Assembly: GCF_020523795.1 (NCBI RefSeq) | Contig: NZ_JAJALI010000007.1 | Coordinates: forward strand, 248,001-312,000 | Length of the DNA stretch: 64,000 nucleotides | Direction of reading: 5' to 3' | From: Ancylobacter sp. Lp-2 | GTDB taxonomy: Bacteria; Pseudomonadota; Alphaproteobacteria; Rhizobiales; Xanthobacteraceae | Shown: one piece after another, positions 1 to 7,805 of the stretch | Layout of the letters: each line of letters starts with the position of its first letter | Numbering within the stretch: position 1 is the first letter of the stretch | Translations under genes and position numbers: made by a program | Notes under the pieces: model-generated | Databases searched by the model: none | What the model was told of the DNA's origin: nothing | The model's input: only the letters and a program-made list of their open reading frames with translations

Positions 1-947
1 TTGCGCGGGGTGAGGATGGAGGAGGTCGGCTTCACCGCGAAGCGCGCCACCACCGGCTGGCCGGTGGAGATGCCGCCGAGGATGCCGCCGGCATGGTTGG
101 CGAGGAAGATCGGCTTGCCGTCATTGCCCATGCGCATCTCGTCGGCATTGTCCTCGCCGGTGAGTGTCGCCGCCGCGAAGCCCTCGCCGATCTCGACGCC
201 CTTCACCGCGTTGATGCTCATGAAGGCGCTGGCGAGGTCGGCGTCGAGCTTGCCGTAGATGGGTGCGCCGAGGCCGGGCGGCACGCCGTCCGCCACCACC
301 TCGATCACCGCGCCCACCGAGGAGCCGTTCTTGCGGATGCCGTCGAGATAGTCGACCATCTTGGCCGCCGCCTCGGCATCCGGGCAGAAGAACGGGTTGT
401 TGCCGATCTCGTCCCAGTTCCAGCTGGCGCGGTCGACGCTGATCTCGCCCATCTGCACCAGTGCCCCGCGCACGGCGATGCTGGGCAGCGCGTGCTCCAG
501 CACCTTCATGGCGAGCGCGCCGGCGGCGACCCGCACGGCGGTCTCGCGCGCCGAGGAGCGCCCACCGCCGCGATGGTCGCGAATGCCGTATTTCACGTCA
601 TAGGCGTAGTCGGCATGGCCCGGCCGGTAGCTGGCGGCGATCTCCGAATAGTCCTTGGAGCGCTGGTCGACATTCTCGATCAGGAACGCCACCGGCGTGC
701 CGGTGGTGGTCAGCACGCCATCTTCGCCTTCCAGCGTGCCGGACAGCACCTTCACCTGGTCGGGCTCGCGCCGCTGGGTGGTGAAGCGCGACTGGCCGGG
801 CCGGCGCTTGTCCAGCGCCGCCTGGATCTCCTCCAGCTTGAAGGCGACGCCGGGCGGGCAGCCGTCGACGACGCCGCCAATGGCGAGGCCGTGGCTCTCG
901 CCGAAGGTGGTCACCCGGAAGGACTGGCCGAACGTGTTGAAGGACAT
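1..947 (-). CDS. aroC: Chorismate synthase, 3' end beyond the window
   Basis: Converts 5-enolpyruvylshikimate-3-phosphate to chorismate, the last common step of aromatic amino acid synthesis, using reduced FMN in the cytoplasm. The N-terminus reads [20 protein letters not shown], the family's signature opening, followed by [10 protein letters not shown], the [10 protein letters not shown] block and the [20 protein letters not shown] segment that holds the conserved His and Arg residues of the FMN/EPSP site. About 315 residues are visible of the usual 360 or so; the C-terminus lies before base 1. The ATG at 945-947 fits the family start exactly. It is divergent from the DUF21-CBS gene that follows. 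The reading frame is open throughout and I see nothing unusual. Confidence 0.96.
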   Translation of the reverse strand, partial: MSFNTFGQSFRVTTFGESHGLAIGGVVDGCPPGVAFKLEEIQAALDKRRPGQSRFTTQRREPDQVKVLSGTLEGEDGVLTTTGTPVAFLIENVDQRSKDYSEIAASYRPGHADYAYDVKYGIRDHRGGGRSSARETAVRVAAGALAMKVLEHALPSIAVRGALVQMGEISVDRASWNWDEIGNNPFFCPDAEAAAKMVDYLDGIRKNGSSVGAVIEVVADGVPPGLGAPIYGKLDADLASAFMSINAVKGVEIGEGFAAATLTGEDNADEMRMGNDGKPIFLANHAGGILGGISTGQPVVARFAVKPTSSILTPR

Positions 948-1114
948 CGCGGGAAATCACGCTGAACGGGGCGGGAGCAAGGGTTCAGCACCGGCTTCTA
1001 GGCGCCGCGCCGGCCGGCGTCAAACCGCCGGTGGTGGCCCTGTACGCCTGCCGCATCGCAATTCGCCGGCTTTGTGCTATAGGGTCGACGTGGCTTCTCC
1101 CCAACCTGGAACCG

Positions 1115-2434
1115 ATGCCCCTATTTGAAATCGCTGTCGTCGTTCTCCTCGTCCTGTTGAACGGCGTCCTCGCCATGGCCGAACTGTCGGTCGTGTCGTC
1201 CCGTCCGGCCCGGCTGCGTTCGCGCGCCGAGCAAGGTTCCGCCGGCGCCCGCGCCGCCCTCCAGCTCGCGGCCGATCCCGGCCGCTTCCTCTCCACCGTG
1301 CAGATCGGCATCACGCTGATCGGCATCCTGGCCGGTGCCTTCTCGGGCGCCACGCTGGGCGAATCCCTCGGCTCCTGGCTGGAGGCGCAGGGCGTCTCGC
1401 CCAATTTCGCCGAGGGCCTCGGCTACACCATCGTCGTCGCCGCCATCACCTATGTCTCGTTGATCATCGGCGAGCTGATCCCCAAGCGCCTCGCGCTGCA
1501 GAACCCGGAGTCGCTGGCGAGCCTGGTCGCCCCGGCGATGGTGCTGCTGTCGCGGGTCGCCGCGCCGGCGGTGTGGCTGCTCGATTTGTCCTCGCGGCTG
1601 GTGCTGCGGCTAATCGGCGACCGCGCCGGCGGCGGCAACAACAACGTCACCGACGAGGAAATCCGCGCCATCGTCGCCGAGGCCGAGACCGCCGGCGTCA
1701 TCGATCCGGAGGAGCGCCGGATGATCGCCGGCGTCATGCGCCTCGCCGACCGCCCGGTGCGGGCGGTGATGACGCCGCGCCACGACATCGACTGGATCGA
1801 CCTCAACGACGATCCGGAGGTGGTGCGCCAGACCATCCGCGAGACCCGGCACACCCGCATGCCGGCCTGCGAGGGTTCACCGGACGAGCCGGTCGGCGTC
1901 ATCGACATCCGCGACCTGCTCGAGGCCTATCTGCAGGGCATCACCCCGGACCCGCGCCAGCTGGTCAAGCAGGGCGCGGTGCTGGTGGAGACCGCCGGCG
2001 CGCTCGACGCCATGAAGCAGCTGCGCCATGCCGAGACGCCGCTGGCGCTGGTGGTCGACGAATACGGCACCATGGTCGGCATCCTCACCCCGGCCGACCT
2101 GCTCGACGCCATCGCCGGCACGGTGATGGTGGACGAGGACGGCGTGTCCAGCCCGCACGCGGTCGAGCGCGAGGACGGCTCCTATCTCGTCGCCGGCGCC
2201 ACGCCCACCGACGAGCTGGCCGACCTGCTCGGCATCAGCATCCCGCAGGATTCCGGCTTCCACACCGCGGCGGGCTACGCGCTGCATGAATTGAAGGCGA
2301 TCCCGCAGGAGGGTGTCGCCTTCACCGCCAAGGGCTGGCGCTTCGAGGTGGTGGACATGGACGGCAGGCGCATCGACAAGCTGTTGGTGTCGCGCGCCGT
2401 CACGCCCCGTCGCCGGGCACCGCTGGGCGCCTGA
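1115..2434 (+). CDS. HlyC/CorC (CNNM) family membrane protein, DUF21-CBS-CorC
   Basis: A 439-residue inner-membrane protein of the group annotated as hemolysin/CorC-like, thought to move or sense Mg2+ or Co2+. The order is a DUF21 domain of about four hydrophobic segments (residues 1-190, starting MPLFEIAVVVLLVLLNGVLA and including the conserved GELIPKRLALQNPE loop), a CBS pair (about 205-330, with ADRPVRAVMTPR and VVDEYGTMVGILTPADLLDAI), and a C-terminal CorC/HlyC domain (about 345-425, with DELADLLGI and GYALHELKAIP). The open frame extends 84 bases upstream, but the ATG at 1115 gives the expected hydrophobic N-terminus. The substrate cannot be told from the sequence. Confidence 0.9.
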   Translation: MPLFEIAVVVLLVLLNGVLAMAELSVVSSRPARLRSRAEQGSAGARAALQLAADPGRFLSTVQIGITLIGILAGAFSGATLGESLGSWLEAQGVSPNFAEGLGYTIVVAAITYVSLIIGELIPKRLALQNPESLASLVAPAMVLLSRVAAPAVWLLDLSSRLVLRLIGDRAGGGNNNVTDEEIRAIVAEAETAGVIDPEERRMIAGVMRLADRPVRAVMTPRHDIDWIDLNDDPEVVRQTIRETRHTRMPACEGSPDEPVGVIDIRDLLEAYLQGITPDPRQLVKQGAVLVETAGALDAMKQLRHAETPLALVVDEYGTMVGILTPADLLDAIAGTVMVDEDGVSSPHAVEREDGSYLVAGATPTDELADLLGISIPQDSGFHTAAGYALHELKAIPQEGVAFTAKGWRFEVVDMDGRRIDKLLVSRAVTPRRRAPLGA

Positions 2435-2604
2435 CGCCGTCCGGCGCCGGCCCCGCGTGCGGCGGCGGCGAATTCCGGCTGTCGATGTCGGGATTTGGGA
2501 GGCTGGCGCCTGCGGGCGGCCTCGCTTGTATGGGCGCTCGCGCGGCCCTCTTTGGTATCGCCCCCCGGCGTGCCAGGAGGCCCGCTCTAACGTTTCGAGC
2601 GCGC

Positions 2605-2784
2605 TCAGCGCACCGTCTGCACCATCTCCGAGGCGTTGGCGGCCGACGCCCGCTCGCCATACCGCGCGCCGAGGCCCGCCACCACCGTGACGATGGCCAC
2701 CGCCAGCGCGGCGGCGATCAGCCCGTATTCGAGCCCGGTGCCTTGCGGCCGGCGGGCTGCCACCGCGCGCCGACGCTGGGACAT
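2605..2784 (-). CDS. Orphan Flp/Fap-type pilin-like small protein
   Basis: A 59-residue frame with a basic N-terminus (MSQRRRAVAARRPQ), then TGLEYGLIAAALAVAIVTVV, which closely follows the EYGLIAA hydrophobic signature of Flp type IVb pilins, and a short C-terminal tail. Flp pilins are cleaved by a prepilin peptidase after a Gly placed just before a short stretch ending in Glu-Tyr; here that position would be Gln14 or the spacing one residue short, so processing is uncertain. In-frame ATGs at about 2793 and 2847 could lengthen the leader. No tad/cpa assembly genes are nearby, so it is an orphan or a former member of a locus elsewhere. Confidence 0.6.
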   Translation of the reverse strand: MSQRRRAVAARRPQGTGLEYGLIAAALAVAIVTVVAGLGARYGERASAANASEMVQTVR

Positions 2785-3077
2785 GTCCCGCATCGCCGGC
2801 TCTCTCACCGCTGCCTCTCTCATCGCCGTCTCTCTGCTTGCGCTCATCTCGCCGATATCTGCCTTGGGACAGATTTTATTGTGGGAGCACCTTGGCGCCG
2901 CAGGTGTTGACCGCTCCTTAAGGCGGCTCCCCGGGGGAAGACCAGCCGATTCCGTGGTTAATGCTTTGCGTCCGCGACCTCGCGGGTCCGTGAGCCGCCG
3001 CCGGCGCCGGCCGTCTCCGGCGGGCGCGACAATCCCTGGGATGTCCCAACGGCGCGGCGCCTCCGCCGCGCGCTGTC

Positions 3078-5558
3078 TCAGCTGCGCGGTTTCGCCCGCC
3101 GCGTCGCCTCGGCACTGGCGGGGTCCTCCGGCCAGGGGTGGCGCGGATAGCGCCCGCGCATCTCGGCGCGCACGTCCTTCCACGATCCCGCCCAGAAGGC
3201 GGGCAGGTCGCGCGTCACCTGTATCGGCCGGTGCGCCGGGGAGAGCAGCGCGAGCACCAGCGGCACCCGCCCGCCGGCGAGCGCGGGATGCTCGCCCAGC
3301 CCGAACAGCTCCTGCACCCGGACCGAGATGGTCGGCCCGCCCTCGGCGGCGTAGTCGACGGCAAGGCGCGAGCCGGTCGGCGCCTCGAAATGCGTCGGCG
3401 CCTCGGCGTCGAGCCGGCGCGCCAGCTCCCAGTCGATCAGGCCCGGTAAGGCGCGGCCGAGCAGCTCGGCGCCGAGCGCGTTGAGGCTGGTCGCCTCGGT
3501 CAGCAGCGGCGCCAGCCAGTCGTCGGCGGCAGCGGCGAGCGCGGTGTCGGAGAGATCGGGCCAGAGGTCCGGCGCGGCGGCGTGGAGGAAGCGCACCCGG
3601 TCAAGCCATTGCCGCTGCGCCGCCGACCAGGGCAGCCGTGCCATGCCCCGCGCCACCACCGCCCGCGCCAGCGCCCGGCCGGTGGCCTCGCCGGCGGTGA
3701 CCCTGGCCGGCTTCTCCGACAGCACTAGCGCCCCGAGCCGCCGCACCCGGCGCGCCCGCAGTGCCCCGGCGGCGGCGTCGAAGCTGGTTTCCTCAGCCTC
3801 GGTGATGTCCTCGCCGAACTCGGCCTCGATCTCCGCCTCGTCGAGTTCGGCGGCGAGCAGGATGCGCGCCTCCTCGGCGCTGCCGCTCATCTCCGCCACC
3901 GCGAGTAATTTCGCGCGGGCGAGCGCCGAGGCCGGGTCCATCGCCCCGCCGCGCCCATTGGCCAGCACGAAGCGTCGGCCGTCGCCACGAGAACGGGCGA
4001 GCCGGTCGGGGAAGGCATGGGCGAGCAGCGCGGCGGGGGAGGGCGTCACCGCCGCTTCCCGCGTCACCAGTCGTCCGGCTTCCTCCGCCCAACGTGCCGC
4101 CATGCGCCGCGCCTCCTCGCCGCGCCGCGAGCGGTCGGCGGTGAGCAGATCGAGACGGTGGGCGAGGTCGACATCGACGCCGCCGAGCCCGCGCTCGGAC
4201 AGCACGGCGGCGATGCGCGCCGCCCGTTCGCCGGCGCCGCGCCGCGCGCCTTCCAGCACCAGCCGCGACAGCCGCGGCTCCAGCGGCAGTCGCGCCATCG
4301 CCCGGCCATGCGCCGTGACCTGTCCGTCGGAGTCGAGCGCGCCGAGCGCCCGCAGCAGGCTGCGCGCCTCGTTGAGCGCGGCGGCGGGCGGCGGGTCGAG
4401 GAAGCCGAGCGTCGTGGGATCGCTTACCCCCCACAAAGCGAGGTCGAGCACCAGCCCGGCGAGATCGGCGGCGAGGATTTCCGGCGTCGCATAGGCCGGC
4501 AGGCTTGTCGTTTCCGCCTCGTTCCACAGCCGGACGCAGATTCCCGGCTCGGTGCGCCCGGCGCGGCCGCGCCGCTGGTCGGCCGCCGCGCGCGACACCC
4601 GCACGGTCTCCAGCCGGGTCATGCCGACGCCGGGCTCGTAGCGCGGCACCCGCGCCAGCCCGCTATCGACGACGATCCGCACCCCCTCGATGGTCAGGCT
4701 GGTCTCGGCGATGGAGGTAGCGAGCACCACCTTGCGCGTGCCCGCCGGCGCCGGCGAGATCGCCCGGTCCTGCGCCCGGGCATCGAGGGCGCCATAGAGC
4801 GGGGCGATCTCGACGGCCGGGTCGGAAACCGCCTCGCGCAGCAGGTTCTCGGTGCGCCGGATCTCCGCCGCGCCGGGCAGGAAGGCCAGTACCGAGCCGG
4901 TCTCCTGCGCCAGCGCGCGCCGCACCGCCTCCGCCATCTGCCGCTCGATGGGCGTGCGCGGATCGCGCCCCGCATAGACCGTCTCGACCGGAAAGGCGCG
5001 CCCGAGGCTCTCGATGACCGGGGCCGGCGTCTGCGCATCACCGAGCAGCCTTGCCACTCGCGCCCCGTCCAGCGTCGCCGACATCACGACGAGCCGCAAA
5101 TCCTCGCGCAGCGCCGATTGCGCATCGAGGGCGAGGGCGAGGCCGAGATCGGCGTCGAGCGAGCGCTCGTGGAACTCGTCGAACAGCACCGCCGCGACGC
5201 CGGAAAGCTCGGGATCGTCGAGCATCATGCGGGTGAAGATGCCCTCGGTGATCACCTCGATCCGCGTCGTCCGGCCGATCTTCGAGCCGAAGCGGGCCCG
5301 GTAGCCCACCGTTTGCCCGGCCTGTTCGCCGAGGGTGGCGGCCATGCGCTCGGCGGCGGCGCGGGCGGCGAGCCGGCGCGGCTCCAGCACGAGGATCTTG
5401 CGGCCGGACGTCCAGGCTTCGTCGAGCAGGGCGAGCGGCACCCGCGTGGTCTTGCCCGCGCCGGGCGGGGCGACCAGCACCGCGCGCGTACCGGCGGCAA
5501 GCGCCGCCGTCAGCGCCGGCAGGGCGTCGTCGATGGGCAGGGGGACATCACGCATCAT
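3078..5558 (-). CDS. hrpB: ATP-dependent helicase HrpB
   Basis: An 826-residue DExH-box RNA helicase-like ATPase of the HrpB family, close to the usual length. Visible motifs are the Walker A loop VAPPGAGKTTRVPLALL (about residues 29-45), the DEFHERSLDADL box (motif II), VVMSATLDG (motif III), ATSIAETSLTIEGVRIVVDSG (motif V) and DQRRGRAGRTEPG (motif VI), followed by the HA2 region and the HrpB-specific C-terminal domain (HPALAGGRVPLVLALLSPAH and the PRHPWPEDP ending). The cellular role is poorly defined; homologues are linked to RNA metabolism and stress. Two consecutive ATGs open the frame and either may be used. It stands alone, divergent from the peroxidase relic. Confidence 0.93.
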   Translation of the reverse strand: MMRDVPLPIDDALPALTAALAAGTRAVLVAPPGAGKTTRVPLALLDEAWTSGRKILVLEPRRLAARAAAERMAATLGEQAGQTVGYRARFGSKIGRTTRIEVITEGIFTRMMLDDPELSGVAAVLFDEFHERSLDADLGLALALDAQSALREDLRLVVMSATLDGARVARLLGDAQTPAPVIESLGRAFPVETVYAGRDPRTPIERQMAEAVRRALAQETGSVLAFLPGAAEIRRTENLLREAVSDPAVEIAPLYGALDARAQDRAISPAPAGTRKVVLATSIAETSLTIEGVRIVVDSGLARVPRYEPGVGMTRLETVRVSRAAADQRRGRAGRTEPGICVRLWNEAETTSLPAYATPEILAADLAGLVLDLALWGVSDPTTLGFLDPPPAAALNEARSLLRALGALDSDGQVTAHGRAMARLPLEPRLSRLVLEGARRGAGERAARIAAVLSERGLGGVDVDLAHRLDLLTADRSRRGEEARRMAARWAEEAGRLVTREAAVTPSPAALLAHAFPDRLARSRGDGRRFVLANGRGGAMDPASALARAKLLAVAEMSGSAEEARILLAAELDEAEIEAEFGEDITEAEETSFDAAAGALRARRVRRLGALVLSEKPARVTAGEATGRALARAVVARGMARLPWSAAQRQWLDRVRFLHAAAPDLWPDLSDTALAAAADDWLAPLLTEATSLNALGAELLGRALPGLIDWELARRLDAEAPTHFEAPTGSRLAVDYAAEGGPTISVRVQELFGLGEHPALAGGRVPLVLALLSPAHRPIQVTRDLPAFWAGSWKDVRAEMRGRYPRHPWPEDPASAEATRRAKPRS

Positions 5559-5611
5559 GCGGCAGGCTTAGCGACAGATCGCCGGACAGACCAGATGGGG
5601 GCGCCATCCAT

Positions 5612-6154
5612 GTTTACGCGACATCCGAGCCGGCCTCGACAGAAGCGCGCGATCGCAAGTTCCACTTCTCGCGCCTTGGCCCGAAGGGGCGCGTGCTGCC
5701 GCCGTCGCTGCTGAAGAAGCTGGCGCTGGCCATGGTGACGGGCGCGCAGCAGAACTCGCCGAGCGTATCCCGGCCGGGTTCACCTATCTCGGCCAGTTCG
5801 TCGACCATGATCTGACGTTCGACCGGACGAGCGCCAGGCTGGGGATCAGGTTCGGGTGTCCGATCTACAGCAGGGGCGCTCGCCGTCGCGGGATCTGGAT
5901 TCGCTTTATGGCGGCGGCCCGGACGATGCCGGCAGCGCCGACTTCCTGGTCGACGGCGTCCGCTTCAAGATGGGCAGGACCGCGGTGACCACGTCCGGCA
6001 CGCCAATTTCGAGCGCGACGGCTTCGATCTGCCGCGCGCGATCTCCGGCACGAAATCCGATCTCCTGATGTTCGCCTTCGAAGGCCGCGGCGATCTGCTC
6101 AATCCGCTTGGCGACGACCCGCCGGCTGCTGCGGTGGTCGCGGCCGGCGAATAG
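5612..6154 (+). pseudogene. Frameshifted relic of an animal-type haem peroxidase gene
   Basis: Three frames carry successive pieces of one haem-peroxidase (peroxinectin/Xpo family) N-terminal region. Frame A gives DRKFHFSRLGPKGRVLPPSL and LLKKLALAMV (about 5650-5735). Frame B gives AELAERIPAGFTYLGQFVDH and DLTFDRT (about 5744-5830), with the distal-His block of the family. Frame C gives VSDLQQGRSPSRDLDSLYGG and DFLVDGVRFKMGRTAV (about 5856-5990), then a further shift gives HANFERDGFDLPRA (about 6002-6043). The frame changes at about 5737-5745, 5835-5845 and 5990-6000. The C-terminal two thirds of a peroxidase, with the proximal haem ligand, is missing. This is a decayed gene, not a short functional one. 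Confidence 0.75.
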
Positions 6155-6197
6155 CGGGACGCGCGGGGCGGCGGGTTCGCGCCGCCGCCCCCGTTCC

Positions 6198-7547
6198 TCA
6201 CATCACGGCGTCGATGGTCTTGCCGATCTTCTCGACCAGCTCGCCGACCTGCGCTTCATTGATGATGAGCGGCGGGCTCACCGCGATGGTGTCGCCGGTC
6301 ACGCGGAACATCACGCCCTCGTCGTGGAAGCCGTGCTCCATCGCCTGGTAGCCGCGCTTGCCCGGCCCCTCGGCGGAGGGCGCCATGTCGAAGGCGGCGA
6401 CCAGGCCGACGGTGCGGATGTCGAGAACGCCCGGCTTGCCCTTCAGGCTCATCACCGCGTCGGCGAAGATCGGCTCCATCGCCCGGGCGCGCTCGAACAG
6501 CGCCTCGTCGCGGTAGAGGTCGAGCGTCGCCAGCGAGGCGGCGCAGGCCAGCGGATGGCCGGAATAGGTGTAGCCGTGGAACAGCTCGATGACGTGTTCC
6601 GGGCCGCTCATGAAGGTGTCGTGGATGTGCTTGCGCACGATCACGCCACCCATCGGCACCGCGCCGGAGGTCACGCCCTTGGCGAAGGTGATCATGTCCG
6701 GCACCACGCCGTAGCGCTCGGCGGCGAAGGGGAAGCCGAGGCGGCCGAAGCCGGTGATGACCTCGTCGAAGATCAACAGGATGCCGTATTTGTCGCAGAT
6801 CTCGCGCAGGCGCTTGAGATAGCCCTTCGGCGCCGGCAGGCCGCCGGTGGAGCCGGCCATCGGCTCGACGATGACGGCGGCGATGGTCTGGGCGTCGTGC
6901 AGGGCGACGAGGCCCTCCAGCGCGTCGGCCTTCTCGGCGCCCCACTCCGGCTCGCCCTTGGAGAAGGCCTGCTTGTCGCGGTCATAGGTGTGCGGCAGGT
7001 GGTCGACGCCGGTGAGCATGCCGCCGAAGAAGCGGCGGTTCGGCGAGATGCCGCCGACCGAGATGCCGCCGAAGCCGACGCCGTGATAGCCGCGCTCGCG
7101 GCCTATCAGCCTCGTGCGGGTGCCCTTGCCGGTCACCGCGTGATAGGCGAGGGCGATCTTCAGCGCGGTGTCGCCGGCCTCCGAGCCGGAATTGCAGAAG
7201 AACACGTGGTCGAGGTCGCCCGGCGCCAGCTCGGCGATGCGCGACGCCGCCTTGAAGGCCAGCGGGTGGCCGAACTGGAAGGTGGGGGCGAAGTCCATCT
7301 CCGCCGCCTGCTTCTGGATGGCGGCGACGATGGAATCCCGGTTATGGCCGGCATTGGAGCACCACAGCCCGGCGGAGCCGTCGAGGATCGCCCGCCCCTC
7401 GGGGGTGAAGTAGTGCATGTCCTTGGCGCGCGAGACCATGCGCGGGCGCGCCTTGAAGGCGCGGTTGGCGGTGAAGCCCATCCAGAAGGCTTCGAGGTCG
7501 TTGGGCGCCGCGTTGCCGACGGCATCGAGATCATAGGCGAGGGACAT
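6198..7547 (-). CDS. Omega-amino acid:pyruvate (beta-alanine-pyruvate) aminotransferase
   Basis: A 449-residue class III PLP-dependent aminotransferase. Conserved elements are GLWCSNAGHN, the FCNSGSEAGDTALKIA phosphate-binding block, GYHGVGFGG, VIVEPMAGSTG, the IFDEVITGFGRLG aspartate loop and TFAKGVTSG, where the Lys forms the Schiff base with PLP. The whole pattern matches omega-amino-acid:pyruvate transaminases (beta-alanine to malonate semialdehyde, or related omega-amines) rather than GABA or ornithine enzymes. A GGAG sequence sits about 7 bases before the ATG at 7545-7547. It is transcribed alone. The exact amine donor cannot be settled from the sequence. Confidence 0.88.
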   Translation of the reverse strand: MSLAYDLDAVGNAAPNDLEAFWMGFTANRAFKARPRMVSRAKDMHYFTPEGRAILDGSAGLWCSNAGHNRDSIVAAIQKQAAEMDFAPTFQFGHPLAFKAASRIAELAPGDLDHVFFCNSGSEAGDTALKIALAYHAVTGKGTRTRLIGRERGYHGVGFGGISVGGISPNRRFFGGMLTGVDHLPHTYDRDKQAFSKGEPEWGAEKADALEGLVALHDAQTIAAVIVEPMAGSTGGLPAPKGYLKRLREICDKYGILLIFDEVITGFGRLGFPFAAERYGVVPDMITFAKGVTSGAVPMGGVIVRKHIHDTFMSGPEHVIELFHGYTYSGHPLACAASLATLDLYRDEALFERARAMEPIFADAVMSLKGKPGVLDIRTVGLVAAFDMAPSAEGPGKRGYQAMEHGFHDEGVMFRVTGDTIAVSPPLIINEAQVGELVEKIGKTIDAVM

Positions 7548-7723
7548 GAACCGCTCCGGAAGCTGGCCTGCGATCGGCCGTGATTTTGGTCATGTATAAT
7601 GCGTGGGCACCGTCCCGCTCACGAGAAAATTCGATGATGTGATCGCCGGCGCTTCTGGCCGGCCGGGATATCCACCCCCGCGTGCTTGACCCGAGGGAGT
7701 GCGGCGTCCATCAACTTGTCTCC

Positions 7724-7751
7724 GTGACATTATCACGTAACGTCATATATT
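7724..7751 (+). promoter_or_regulatory. Possible promoter of the membrane TPR gene
   Basis: In the AT-richer 258-base gap between divergent genes, GTGACA (7724-7729) and TATATT (7746-7751) are 16 bases apart and about 55 bases before the GTG start at 7806. The sequence GTGACATTATCAC at 7724-7736 is also a small imperfect dyad (GTGA-n5-TCAC) overlapping the -35 element, so a repressor or activator could bind here. A separate TATAAT at 7595-7600 has no clear -35 partner. This is a consensus reading only. Confidence 0.3.
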
Positions 7752-7805
7752 CCGCCCGCCGGGGGTTGATCGCGAAGGGAATGATTCCCGCTTAAAGGAA
7801 CCTCC

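Noticed and set aside
5614..5808. A small minus-strand frame opposite the peroxidase relic
   Set aside because: It is the antisense of the conserved peroxidase peptides; the plus-strand pieces carry the recognisable family blocks.
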